Below, in pieces: positions 43,684 through 52,318 of a stretch of 64,000 nt of DNA; the first letter of the stretch is position 1, and each line of letters starts with the position of its first letter. Both the position numbers and the translations under genes were made by a program. This stretch comes from Maricaulis sp017643475. Lineage in GTDB: Bacteria; Pseudomonadota; Alphaproteobacteria; Caulobacterales; Maricaulaceae. The stretch lies in NCBI RefSeq assembly GCF_047123815.1, contig NZ_CP138920.1, forward strand, positions 1,364,001-1,428,000, written 5' to 3'. A model generated the notes under the pieces. It searched no databases. It was given only the letters and a program-made list of their open reading frames with translations, and was not told where the DNA came from.

Positions 43684-44409
43684 CTACGAGACCCGATGAG
43701 GCTTCGCCTCCATCGCTGCGTTGAACGCAGCAATCTGATTGCGGCTGACCGTCGTGGATCGGCCGTCCGACAACCCGATTTCCAGACCACCCGAGACCAG
43801 GCGCTTTGAAGAAATTACAAAGTTTAGATTCACGATGGTCGAGCGATGGATCCTCAGAAACCCATGGGGTTGAAGCTCTTCTGTCAACTCCCGGATAGAT
43901 TTACGCGTCAAAAACTCGCGACCCCCGACATGTAGTGCGGAGTAATAATCCTCTGAGCTAATCAGGGATATGTCACTCGCCTCTACAAAATGAACCCGTC
44001 CATTGTGTTTCACCCGCAGGATCTTCTTGACCTCAAGAGCGGAGTGATCGGCCCGGTCACCCACAGAAATACGGTCCAGCGCGTCAACGATATCGGCCTT
44101 ATCAAAGGGTTTCATGATGTAATCTATGGCGTTTACGCGAAATGCCTTCACCGCATACAGATCATAAGCGGTAGTAAATATGACCTTGGCCTGAGTATCA
44201 GCGTTTATCAGGTCAAAGCTGTTGCCATCGCCAAGCTCAATGTCGAGAAACATCACAGACGGCGTGAACTCTTTTAAGACGGCTTTGGCATCTGCCAGAC
44301 CGCGGGCCGTCCGCACCTCGCCAACTTCCTCAATCTCATTTAGCCAGGCTTCCATCTGATTACGAGAATGGAGTTCATCCTCGACGACGAGAACACGATT
44401 ATGCCCCAT
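43684..44409 (-). CDS. LytTR-family response regulator
   Basis: A 241-residue regulator: receiver domain (1-115) with VVEDE, phosphoacceptor Asp56 in VMFLDIELG, TTAYD and MKPFDKADI, then a LytTR DNA-binding domain (about 140-235) with VHFVEASDISLISSEDYYS and FLRIHRSTIVNLNFV. The ATG at 44409 is used because the receiver domain begins MGHNRVLVVED. It overlaps the end of the kinase gene by 11 bases, the usual coupling. It probably regulates nearby genes such as the CPBP protease; binding sites were not identified. Confidence 0.9.
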   Translation of the reverse strand: MGHNRVLVVEDELHSRNQMEAWLNEIEEVGEVRTARGLADAKAVLKEFTPSVMFLDIELGDGNSFDLINADTQAKVIFTTAYDLYAVKAFRVNAIDYIMKPFDKADIVDALDRISVGDRADHSALEVKKILRVKHNGRVHFVEASDISLISSEDYYSALHVGGREFLTRKSIRELTEELQPHGFLRIHRSTIVNLNFVISSKRLVSGGLEIGLSDGRSTTVSRNQIAAFNAAMEAKPHRVS

Positions 44410-45542
44410 CAACCTGCTCCAAAGCTGTAGGTACAGGGAACGCGACTGTGGCTCTGACCCCTCCCTCTGGCAGACGCACAACTGTCAACTCCGTCTCGCC
44501 GGAGAAGGCTGAGGAGAGGCGCTCCTGAACCAATCGCAATCCATCGCCAGGCAAAAGCGACACGCTGTGTGAGGCGACACCGTTATCGCTGACTGTAAGT
44601 CGCGCCCTCGAAGGTCCGATCCAGTCGCCAGAAACAACAAGCTTCAATCCTTCTAATGGAGGATCAGCATGCTTCAACGCGTTTTCTACTAGCGGCTGAA
44701 GCATCATATTCGGCACCAGGACGTCATAGAGCCCGTCTTCGAGAATAACCTCGAAATCCAGCGCTATATCAAAGCGCAATCGCTCAAAGGCTAAGAAATT
44801 TTCGACCCATTCCAGCTCATGGCGCAAGGTGTGCTTGTCATGGACGCTATCGCGGAGCGCCGACCGCAGCAGGCTGGAAAGACGTTTCAGGCCATTGCGT
44901 GCATGATCTTTGTCCTTCTCCAGGAGGATGGAGAGCGTATGCATCGCGTTAAACAAGAAGTGAGGCTGGAGTTGAGCATTTAGCGTGTCGAGACGCATCT
45001 GCCTCAAATTGCTTTGCAGTCGTGCTTCGCGTTCACGCAATTCAACACCTTGAACACGCGCCTCTGTGAGCTGGGCTTGATACTTCGCTGCCGCGATCGC
45101 AAAGACCACCAGCAGGTAAAACACAAAGGTGAGTTTCGTATCCGTGTTCCAACGATTGAGAATATCAGGAAAGAAATCGACGCCGGTCTGATTGACCAGG
45201 TTCTGAGAGTAGGTCGACACCGCGAGCACCGTCATCGACGCAACGATTCCCACGGGCACATGGACAAAAATTGCGTACTTTACCTGGGTAAACGGGAACC
45301 GGTTCGCGATCACATAAATGGCCGGTGCCAGAACCAGCCAGAACCAAAAAATCTGCAATGACGAAGCGAAGGGCGGCGAACACATCAAGGGGCAAATCCA
45401 CTCGAAAGAAGACGACCAGGAAGATGACCAACTCGATTAGGAGGATCATCAAGATCATGACCAGAAAGCCGCGTGCAATCTGAGACTTTAATATCGGGCT
45501 TTCGAGAACCGCGATCACTGACTTGTACAATCCTCGAACCAC
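44399..45542 (-). pseudogene. LytS/YehU-type sensor histidine kinase with a one-base frameshift
   Basis: The N-terminal part starts at 45542 (MVRGLYKSVIAVLESP) with a membrane segment (ARGFLVMILMILLIELVIFLVVFF) and runs to ALRFVIADF. The downstream frame continues FWLVLAPAIYVIANRFPF, then two or three more membrane segments and the kinase core: LQPHFLFNAMHTLSILLEKD with the phosphorylated His, MLQPLVENALKHA (N box) and SDNG (G box). Removing one base from the run of six A on the plus strand (45346-45351) restores one frame of about 380 residues. This may be a true loss, a phase-variable run or a sequencing error. A shortened product from the ATG at 45388 would keep the kinase core but lose the first membrane segment. 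Confidence 0.8.
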
Positions 45543-45627
45543 AGGCTTGGTCCTTCAAACAATAAAATTCTAGCCGACCAAAATATCCGGCCCACCGCTT
45601 CGACAGATCCACTCTCACGGCATTGCA

Positions 45628-45805
45628 GACACTGTCAGACTAACGCGGACACGTCTCTATTCACTAGGGGCGCGTGCGCCCAGCCGTCCACCAATCCACG
45701 CCGCTGGGTGAGAGCGGCCTGGCAAAGGTCGTTAAATCGGGATCGGCGTTCCAGGGGTCTGTCTTGCTTGAAGTGATTGTGGACTGCGGCGTAAGCGGCA
45801 CCGGT
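45628..45805 (-). mobile_element. Divergent IS6-family remnant I
   Basis: It starts GACACTGTCAGAC at 45628 and carries a decayed transposase C-terminus (VHNHFKQDRPLERRSRFNDL). This is similar to remnant H at 39045 and distinct from copies A-G. The end is approximate, just short of the stop codon of the following hydrolase. Confidence 0.65.
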
Positions 45806-45810
45806 AGCTC

Positions 45811-46896
45811 CTAATCGCTGAGGACCACCTCACGCAGCCAGTCCAATTGCATCTGATAATAGCCGTCCGGCTTAACACTGCTCTGACGCGCCCTCATTTC
45901 CCGTATGCAGCCCGTTTCTGCCAAGGTGATCACGTGATCGGCACCTTCAAACACATGTTGCTGTAGGCTCGCTTCGGGGTTCTGACCCAAAGTTTCGTCA
46001 TAGAGGGCATAGACCTGACGCCAGTCGATGTTGCGATCTCTATCGCCAAACAAGGCAAGCGTATCTACATCCAAGTTGGAGAGCAGGGTCTCCAAGTTTG
46101 GAACGGAAATGAACTGGCCATTCACTTTGTCATATGGGGCACTATCACCCGCGGCGATGAGTTCTCGCTGGGCCGCCTCATAGTCAATCTGGTTCCACCA
46201 ATCTCCGCGCATACTCTGAATATAGGCATTGGCTCGAAGCGTTTCGGTCGCTGCGCTGAACTCATCCTGTGTGCCGCCAGATCGGAAGATACGATAGCCG
46301 TTAAGCCACTCCTCACGGATCGTCGCCGCTTCTTCCTCGCTCGAACCCTCGCAGGGAAGGTTGGACATGAGCAGGTAGAAATAATTGTCTTCAACCGTGG
46401 CCCCGCTAACTGAAATCCAGAACGAAATCTCTGAATCCTGTGCCAGAGCCAGAGGGGCGATCCAGCCAGCCCGACTAATCCCCCAAAGCCCGATCTTGTC
46501 AGCCCCAGCCACTCCCGTTTCGCGCAGATGACGGGCGGCATCGACAACCTCTTGAGCGCTTGATGCCACCGGCTGGTTGATATCGAATTCGCCTTCACTT
46601 TCACCTTGACCCGGCTTGTCCCAGACAACGGTTGTGATGCCTAATTCGGCGAACCGGTCGCGGAGCTGAGAATATGGGTTACGTGTGCGAATATCCGTTC
46701 CGCCGTATCCATGAACGAAGATAATCAAAGCCTCGGCGTTCCCTGAAGCCGGGGTATCGATAAGGCCCGACAGAGTCTGGCCTTGCGTTTCGAAGGTAAA
46801 GTCGCGGGTCTGCGTTGTGTTATCCTGCGCTACTGCACAAGCCGTCCCCGCAAACACGAACATCAAGGTTACAAAATATATCTTTAGCCAGGCCAT
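45811..46896 (-). CDS. Exported alpha/beta hydrolase
   Basis: A 361-residue hydrolase with signal peptide (VTLMFVFAGTACAVAQ). ALIIFVHGYGGTD is the oxyanion region, VVWDKPGQGESEG is typical of serine aminopeptidase-like hydrolases, and GLWGISRAGWIAPLAL carries the nucleophile. ALFGDRDRNIDW (Asp) and GADHVITLAE (His) complete the triad. Likely a periplasmic esterase or peptidase. Its 3' end is bordered by IS remnant I and its 5' side by remnant G'. Confidence 0.82.
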   Translation of the reverse strand: MAWLKIYFVTLMFVFAGTACAVAQDNTTQTRDFTFETQGQTLSGLIDTPASGNAEALIIFVHGYGGTDIRTRNPYSQLRDRFAELGITTVVWDKPGQGESEGEFDINQPVASSAQEVVDAARHLRETGVAGADKIGLWGISRAGWIAPLALAQDSEISFWISVSGATVEDNYFYLLMSNLPCEGSSEEEAATIREEWLNGYRIFRSGGTQDEFSAATETLRANAYIQSMRGDWWNQIDYEAAQRELIAAGDSAPYDKVNGQFISVPNLETLLSNLDVDTLALFGDRDRNIDWRQVYALYDETLGQNPEASLQQHVFEGADHVITLAETGCIREMRARQSSVKPDGYYQMQLDWLREVVLSD

Positions 46897-46990
46897 GGCC
46901 GTCTCCGTTTGCTAGCGCGTTCACGGTCAAACAGAGGTTACCGCTCCAAACCATAGCTGTGCAGCAAAAACGCTTGAATATGCAGCGAAC

Positions 46991-47083
46991 GGTGCTGTCA
47001 GACGAAAACGGATCGGTCTCGAAAGACCGGGACCGAGCCTAACTCAGGCCGCGAGTTGACACCATTCGAGCAGGGTTTGAGTA
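46991..47083 (-). mobile_element. IS6-family left-end remnant G'
   Basis: 93 bases from GGTGCTGTCAGACGAAA, nearly identical to the left end of copy A including TTGACACCATTCGAGCAGGGTTTGAGTA as far as can be seen. It stops abruptly where copy G begins at 47084. Confidence 0.8.
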
Positions 47084-47892
47084 GGTGGTGTCAGACAAAA
47101 CCGGATCGGTCTCGAAAGACCGGATTTGATCCTAGCTCAGGCCGCGAGTTGACGCCATTCGGCTAAGGCGGTGGAGCGGTTCTCCTTGAAGTCTGATCGA
47201 GAGTAAAAGTGACGTTCGAGATTAAAGTGGTTATGGACGGACGATTGGATGGCGGCGAATTTTTGAAGACTTCGCGTCGACCTGAACCGGTTCATGATTT
47301 TCTCTCGTCGCCGCAATGGCTGGTGTGAGTTTTCGGCCCTGTTGTTGAGCCACCTCCCGCTTTCCTGGCGGCTTGCATTTCCGATCTCCCGCATCGCGGA
47401 CTTGTAGGAACGGAGGCGGTCCGTCACGATGACCTGCGGGTTGCCGTAGCGCTTCATCGCTTTGCGCAGAAACTTCAATGCTGCTTTGCGATTCCGGGTC
47501 TTTGTGACATAGGCCTCCAGCACCTCGCCCTCGTGATCAACGGCCCGCCAGAGGTAATGCGTGACGCCATTTATCTTCACGAAAACCTCGTCCAAATGCC
47601 ACAGCCATTGGGGCCAGGCGCGCATCCGCTGAGCCCGCTTCCGCCGGATCTCCGAAGCAAACATCGGACCGAACCGGTTCCACCAGAAGCGAACCGTCTC
47701 ATGGGTGATGTCGATGCCGCGTTCGTGGAGCAGATCTTCGACGTTTCGAAGCGACAACGGGAAGCGGATATACATCATCACCGCAAGGCGGATGATCTCG
47801 GGTGACGTCTTGAAATATCTGAACGGATTACGCATCCGCGGAAGCTACGAAACCGGGATTTCGCCCTCAAGCGATTTTCTTCTGACAGAGCC
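47084..47892 (-). mobile_element. IS6-family insertion sequence, copy G
   Basis: 809 bp from GGTGGTGTCAGACAAAA (47084) to TCTGACAGAGCC (47892). Subgroup-2 right end like copy C. It interrupts an older IS6 copy (G') and lies 44 bases from the tRNA-Ser flank repeat. Confidence 0.87.
47137..47835 (-). CDS. IS6-family transposase (copy G), mosaic
   Basis: Intact 232-residue DDE transposase with WHLDEVFVKI, IVTDRLRSY and NNRAENSHQPLRRREK. The first two-thirds match copy C (MFASEIRRKRAQRMRAWPQW). The segment around IMNRFRSTRSLQKFAAIQSS matches copy D, indicating recombination between IS copies. Confidence 0.9.
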   Translation of the reverse strand: MRNPFRYFKTSPEIIRLAVMMYIRFPLSLRNVEDLLHERGIDITHETVRFWWNRFGPMFASEIRRKRAQRMRAWPQWLWHLDEVFVKINGVTHYLWRAVDHEGEVLEAYVTKTRNRKAALKFLRKAMKRYGNPQVIVTDRLRSYKSAMREIGNASRQESGRWLNNRAENSHQPLRRREKIMNRFRSTRSLQKFAAIQSSVHNHFNLERHFYSRSDFKENRSTALAEWRQLAA

Positions 47893-47936
47893 CGACCGGG
47901 ATATAGAGCCGGACCTGGAAGCTCTTCCCTCTCACG

Positions 47937-48077
47937 ACGAGGTGTTGCACCCGGCGGCCGCTCATTGGACCGCCTCCAGTGGGAGGAATAGGAACAGGTA
48001 ATAGGAACGTTTTGGCCTGGCGGCCAAACGCCAAAATCGTAACTCGTGGGGGGATTTGCGGTTTTGGGAATAGTGGC
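47937..48077. repeat. tRNA-Ser 3' flank, source-like copy of the 26813-26953 repeat
   Basis: 141 bases immediately downstream of tRNA-Ser (minus strand), matching 26813-26953 without gaps. It contains the hairpin TTTGGCC-TGGC-GGCCAAA at 48011-48028 and CCTCC/GGAGG hairpin arms. Both hairpin stems are kept in the other copy although other bases differ. No T-run follows the stems, so a classical terminator is not evident. Confidence 0.88.
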
Positions 48078-48164
48078 GGTGAGGGTGGGATTCGAACCCA
48101 CGAGACGGGGACACCGCCTACACGCGTTCCAGGCGTGCGCCTTCGACCACTCGGCCACCTCACC
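48074..48164 (-). tRNA. tRNA-Ser (anticodon GGA)
   Basis: 91 bases on the minus strand form a complete class II tRNA. Acceptor GGTGAGG pairs with CCTCACC. The anticodon arm is CACGC-CTGGAAC-GCGTG giving anticodon GGA, followed by a long variable arm. The T arm is GGTTCGAATCC. Discriminator G and an encoded CCA sit at the 3' end (48074-48077). It reads UCC and UCU serine codons. Confidence 0.96.
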
Positions 48165-48379
48165 GCAAGAGGCGCGGACTATATCGGCTAAGTGGCAAAT
48201 CACAAGCCGTCTCGCTCAGCTAAACGCAGCGAAATCGCCATCAGAGTCAGTTCCCGGCTCAGCTTATCCAGCCTGGCGGCGGAATGGGATGAAAATCGGC
48301 AGCGGAGGGATGAGCGGATCTGGTCGGCCACACGGCCCGAACGCTAGAACAAGTTGCGGTTCTGAAACGGAGTTTTGTC

Positions 48380-48934
48380 ATGTTGCTTGCCCTTGCCCTC
48401 GCCACCACACTCAACACCATCCAGGTCACGCCTGCGCCCGGCGCGGAAGCGCGCGAAGAGATGTCGCGACTGGCATCGCTGGCCGGAAGCTGGGTGGCAA
48501 CGATCGAAATCATGCAGCCCGATGGCGGATGGGAAACCGCCGGCGAGGAAATGGTGGAGATCCGCTACATGCTCGGCGGACTTGCCCTGCGCGAGGATCC
48601 GGCTGAACACCCGGTCAATCCCTTCCGCCTGGAATCCACCATCCAGTACGACCAGAACCGCGACCTCTACCGCCTCGCCGTCATGGATGACACCTGGGGC
48701 AATATGGATATCTATGAGGGCGAGTGGAACGAGGACGGAGCGCTGGTCCTCACCAATCTGCGTTCCGGAACCAGTTTCGAGAACCCTGATGGCACATCCC
48801 TGTCCTTCCGCCTGACCACCCGGATTGACGGCCCGAATTCCAATGTATTCCAGATCGACATGACGGCGGATAATGGCGAGACATGGCGTCCCTATCAGCG
48901 CATCTCCCGCACCCGCTACGGAATAGATAATTAG
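48380..48934 (+). CDS. DUF1579-like exported protein of unknown function
   Basis: A 184-residue protein with a signal-peptide-like start (MLLALALATTLNTIQVTPAPGAEA). LASLAGSWVATIEI, YMLGGLALRED and YDQNRDLYRLAVMDD resemble the DUF1579 family of lipocalin- or nitrobindin-like beta-barrels. Function unknown. ACGGAG precedes the ATG. The gene lies between tRNA-Ser and serB. The 215 bases between the tRNA and this gene contain the tRNA promoter region but no clear motif. Confidence 0.6.
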   Translation: MLLALALATTLNTIQVTPAPGAEAREEMSRLASLAGSWVATIEIMQPDGGWETAGEEMVEIRYMLGGLALREDPAEHPVNPFRLESTIQYDQNRDLYRLAVMDDTWGNMDIYEGEWNEDGALVLTNLRSGTSFENPDGTSLSFRLTTRIDGPNSNVFQIDMTADNGETWRPYQRISRTRYGIDN

Positions 48935-49005
48935 GCATGGCAGGTTTCACTTGCCCGCCGGGATAAAGCAGGCTTGTCTTGGGCTTAGCCTGTTGGGAGC
49001 CCGGA

Positions 49006-49677
49006 TTGAATCGCCTGATCGCCTTTGATGTCGATTCCACCCTTCTGCGTGTGGAATCGCTCGACCTGGCCGTGGAACACGCCCTTCAATCGCATCCGGA
49101 CCGGGACGCGGCGCAAGCTCGACTGCATGAGCTGACCCAGGCCGGCATGACCGGCACGCTCGCCCTGCGCGACAGCCTGCTTACGCGGATCGGCATTGCC
49201 GACCTGTCGCGCGATCTCGTCGGGGATATCGCCGAGACCCTGCGTCGCCAGATCACGCCGGGTTTCAAACCGCTGCTGAAAGCCCTGCGGGATGACGGCG
49301 ATGAGCTGCACGCGATTTCCGGTGGTTTTGTCGACCTGCTCGAACCGGTCCTGGGCGATCTCGGTTTTGGCCCGGCGCATGTTCACGCCAACCGTTTCAG
49401 TTTCGACGGTGACCGGGTGACCGGGCTGGATGTCGACATCCCCCTGTCGCGCAATGGCGGCAAGACGGATGTGCTGAACCTGATCGGTGGGCAGTTCGAA
49501 CAGGTGATCATGGTCGGCGACGGCATGACCGATTTCGAGGCCTATGAAGGGGGTGCTGCAGACCGTTTCATCGGTTTTGGCGCCATCGCCCAGCGCGAAG
49601 TCGTACTGGCCGCGGCAGAGCATTCCGGCGCGGAATATGTCCGCACGGTCGACGCCCTCGCCAGGGCCCTGCGATAA
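49006..49677 (+). CDS. serB: Phosphoserine phosphatase
   Basis: A HAD-family phosphatase of about 223 residues: IAFDVDSTLLRVESLD carries the nucleophile Asp and general acid. ISGGFVDLLEPVL is the second motif region, and MVGDGMTDFEAYE the magnesium-binding motif. It catalyses the last step of serine synthesis. I choose the TTG at 49006 because GGGAG lies six bases upstream and the fold starts immediately; no ATG is suitably placed. Its stop lies directly against the convergent serA stop. serC is not in the window. Confidence 0.88.
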   Translation: MNRLIAFDVDSTLLRVESLDLAVEHALQSHPDRDAAQARLHELTQAGMTGTLALRDSLLTRIGIADLSRDLVGDIAETLRRQITPGFKPLLKALRDDGDELHAISGGFVDLLEPVLGDLGFGPAHVHANRFSFDGDRVTGLDVDIPLSRNGGKTDVLNLIGGQFEQVIMVGDGMTDFEAYEGGAADRFIGFGAIAQREVVLAAAEHSGAEYVRTVDALARALR

Positions 49678-50886
49678 TCAGCCTTCGATGAGCCGGGTCG
49701 CGATGGATCCGTCCAGCGCCGCAATGTGATCCACGAACCCCGCCGGAAGATCGCCTTCAAGATCAGCGGTCGCATAACCCAGCTGTCCCATGGTCTGCAG
49801 GCGCTGGGCGGCGATGTTCGCGCCGGACGCGCTGACCGCATCGTTGAAGCGCGACAGGAAACCCGGCGCGTTCTCGTGGAAGCTGAGGATACGGCGAACG
49901 CCCCGCCTGAGCGGACCGGGATCAAGCTCGGGCACATTAACCGCGCCCTTGGTCGTGCCCTGGCTGAGGAAACGCGCCAGCTTGAGTGCCACATCATCCC
50001 CGATGGCGGCCTGGGCCTCCAGGGTGGAACCGCCGACATGCGGGGTCAGAATGACGTTCTCGAATTTCTGCAGGGGAGACACAAACGCCTCGTCCTTGGA
50101 GGCCGGCTCCTTGGGAAAAACGTCCACGGCCGTACCGCGGATGTGGCCGCTCTCCAGGGCTGCGGCCAGCGCATCGACATCAACGAGGTCGCCACGCGCC
50201 TGGTTGATGAAATGCGCGCCGGCCTTCATGCGGGCGAATTGTTCAGCACCCATCATGCCCTTGGTCTGGGGCGTGGAGGGGACATGAATGGTGACGACGT
50301 CTGAAATCTCCAGCAATTCGTCCAGAGATCCCACCGATCGTGCATTACCGTGCGCAAGCTTGGGCTCAACATCGTGGAAATAGACATGCATGCCCAGACC
50401 CGAGGCGAGGACGGAGAGCTGGGAACCGATATTGCCGTAGCCGATAATGCCGAGCTTCTTGCCCCGCACCTCGTGGGAGTGTTCGGCATTCTTGCGCCAC
50501 TCACCGCGCTTGGCAGCTTCGGATCGGTGCGGCACGCCGCGCATCAGCATGATCACCGAAGCGAGGGTCAGCTCGGCCACGGATCGGGTATTGCCAAAGG
50601 GGCCATTGAATACCGGAATGCCCCGACCGGCCGCCGCGTCCAGATCAACCTGGTTGGTGCCGATACAGAAACAGCCCAGCGCCAGCAGGCTTGATGCCGC
50701 GGCAAAGGCATCGGCATTCATCTTGGTGCGCGAGCGGATCCCCGCCACCGTCGCGCCGCCGAGGGCCGTGTGCAGATCGGCAACCGGCAGCGCGGCACCA
50801 TGGCGCTCAATCGTCAGCGAGGCCGACAGAAGCGGCTTGTCAGCGACCGGATGGATGTTTTCAAAGAGGACAGCGGTCTGGCTCAT
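49678..50886 (-). CDS. serA: D-3-phosphoglycerate dehydrogenase
   Basis: A 402-residue NAD-dependent enzyme of the E. coli SerA length class, the first step of serine synthesis. Motifs: GIRSRTKMN, NAD-binding KLGIIGYGNIGSQL, NQARGDLVDV with the active-site Arg, and LTPHVGGSTLEAQ with the active-site His. A C-terminal ACT-like domain (RILSFHENAPGFLSRFND) suggests serine feedback inhibition. The ATG at 50886 (MSQTAVLFEN) is chosen over the GTG at 50895. Convergent with serB, with no spacer. Confidence 0.93.
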   Translation of the reverse strand: MSQTAVLFENIHPVADKPLLSASLTIERHGAALPVADLHTALGGATVAGIRSRTKMNADAFAAASSLLALGCFCIGTNQVDLDAAAGRGIPVFNGPFGNTRSVAELTLASVIMLMRGVPHRSEAAKRGEWRKNAEHSHEVRGKKLGIIGYGNIGSQLSVLASGLGMHVYFHDVEPKLAHGNARSVGSLDELLEISDVVTIHVPSTPQTKGMMGAEQFARMKAGAHFINQARGDLVDVDALAAALESGHIRGTAVDVFPKEPASKDEAFVSPLQKFENVILTPHVGGSTLEAQAAIGDDVALKLARFLSQGTTKGAVNVPELDPGPLRRGVRRILSFHENAPGFLSRFNDAVSASGANIAAQRLQTMGQLGYATADLEGDLPAGFVDHIAALDGSIATRLIEG

Positions 50887-51099
50887 CGGGCGCACCTTTT
50901 TCGAGACGTCCCCAGACTAGCGCCATTTCATTGCACCGCAACAGAGCCAAGCGTCGCTTGACGCAAAAATGTTAGCGCGAACCAGACCTGCGAATATGCA
51001 TGCGCGAGCGGGTATGATCCCACGCGCCACCGCGCTTGAGTAGTGAAGCACATGCAGTTGTCACGCATCCGCTTGACCCTCACCTCGGGGGGCGCCTTC

Positions 51100-51651
51100 A
51101 TGTGTGCGCAGTCACGGACCACCGCCATGTTCATCGCACTCGACGTTGCCTACAGCCAGACCGCATCCGGCACAGCGGCCATCCTGTTCAAGGACTGGGC
51201 GGATGACACGGCCAGCCGGGAGATCAGCGAACTCCGGACAGGGGCTCCGGAAGCCTATAAACCCGGTGAGTTCTACAAGCGTGAACTGCCCTGTCTGCTG
51301 AACGTCATCAGGGCGCTTCCAAGCCCACCAGCAACCATTATCGTGGATGGATATGTCTGGCTGAGCGCGGATCAGCGGCCGGGGCTCGGAGCGCGTTTGT
51401 TTGAAACGCTGGGCGGCGAGATACCCGTTGTGGGCGTGTCCAAGAACGCCTTCCGGGGCGACGCGTTTTCGGCCCGCGTCCTGCGCGGGACCAGCAAGAC
51501 GCCACTATTCGAGACGGCTGCGCGGGTGGAACAGACTGACGCCGCCCGGCGGATTGAAACCATGGCGGGGGAACACCGCATCCCCACCCTGCTCAAGCGC
51601 GTGGACCGGCTTTGCCGTGATGTGATGGCCAGCCACGAAAAAGCCCGCTGA
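51100..51651 (+). CDS. nfi: Endonuclease V (deoxyinosine 3'-endonuclease)
   Basis: A protein of about 183 residues with the endonuclease V motifs: FIALDVAYS (catalytic Asp), YKPGEFYKRELPCLLNVI (Y-x-P-G-x2-x3-RE-x-P), IIVDGYVWL (metal-binding Asp) and VGVSKNAF. It nicks DNA near deaminated adenine (inosine). Shorter than the roughly 220 residues of E. coli Nfi, but all core motifs are present. The ATG at 51100 has GGGGGG upstream; the ATG at 51127 is an alternative. Transcribed alone. Confidence 0.82.
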   Translation: MCAQSRTTAMFIALDVAYSQTASGTAAILFKDWADDTASREISELRTGAPEAYKPGEFYKRELPCLLNVIRALPSPPATIIVDGYVWLSADQRPGLGARLFETLGGEIPVVGVSKNAFRGDAFSARVLRGTSKTPLFETAARVEQTDAARRIETMAGEHRIPTLLKRVDRLCRDVMASHEKAR

Positions 51652-51690
51652 CCGGGGTCAGCGGGCCTTGTCCAAAAGGATCTGCGCTAC

Positions 51691-52218
51691 CTATTTCTGG
51701 GCACGCTCGATCGATTCCTGAATCAGCTGGCGGGCCTTCTCGGCACCTTCCCAGCCCTGGACCTTCACCCATTTGTTCGGCTCGAGATCCTTGTAGTGCT
51801 CGAAGAAGTGACCGATGCGGGCGATCAGCGTCTTCTGGACATCGGTGTAGTCGAGCACCTCGTCATACATGGAAGAGATCTTCTGGTGCGGAGCGGCCAG
51901 GATCTTTTCGTCCAGACCGCTCTCGTCTTCCATCAGGAGCACGCCAATCGGACGGGCGCGAACGACACAGCCCGGAACCAGGGTCGTCTGGCCAAGCACC
52001 ATGACATCGATCGGATCGCCATCATCAGACAGGGTGTGCGGCATGAAGCCGTAATTGCACGGATAGCGCATCGGCGTGTGCAGGAAGCGGTCGACAAAAA
52101 CGGTGCCGCTGTCCTTGTCCATCTCGTATTTGACCGGCTGGCCGCCAACCGGAACTTCGATGATGACATTGATGTCTTCGGGCGGATTTATGCCAGCGGC
52201 AATTTTATCGAGGCGCAT
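51691..52218 (-). CDS. ppa: Inorganic pyrophosphatase (family I)
   Basis: A 175-residue soluble pyrophosphatase, typical bacterial length. Signatures: VIIEVPVGGQPVKYEMDKDSG, RYPCNYGFMPHTLSDDGDPIDVMVLG (metal-binding aspartates in DDGDPIDV), and IGHFFEHYKDLEPNKWVKVQGW. It hydrolyses diphosphate, pulling biosynthetic reactions forward. Tail to tail with the endonuclease V gene; gltB lies about 100 bases upstream on the same strand. Confidence 0.95.
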   Translation of the reverse strand: MRLDKIAAGINPPEDINVIIEVPVGGQPVKYEMDKDSGTVFVDRFLHTPMRYPCNYGFMPHTLSDDGDPIDVMVLGQTTLVPGCVVRARPIGVLLMEDESGLDEKILAAPHQKISSMYDEVLDYTDVQKTLIARIGHFFEHYKDLEPNKWVKVQGWEGAEKARQLIQESIERAQK

Positions 52219-52318
52219 TTTCTTTATTTCCCAGCAGAGAAGCTATTTGCCTGTCCTCATACGCCTATCGCAGCAAACCGCCAATGGGTTCGCTGCGGCG
52301 CAATATGAAGTTTCAGCA

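Noticed and set aside
47893..48203. Minus-strand open frame running across tRNA-Ser
   Set aside because: It spans a complete tRNA gene and a non-coding repeat; translation has no recognisable domain.
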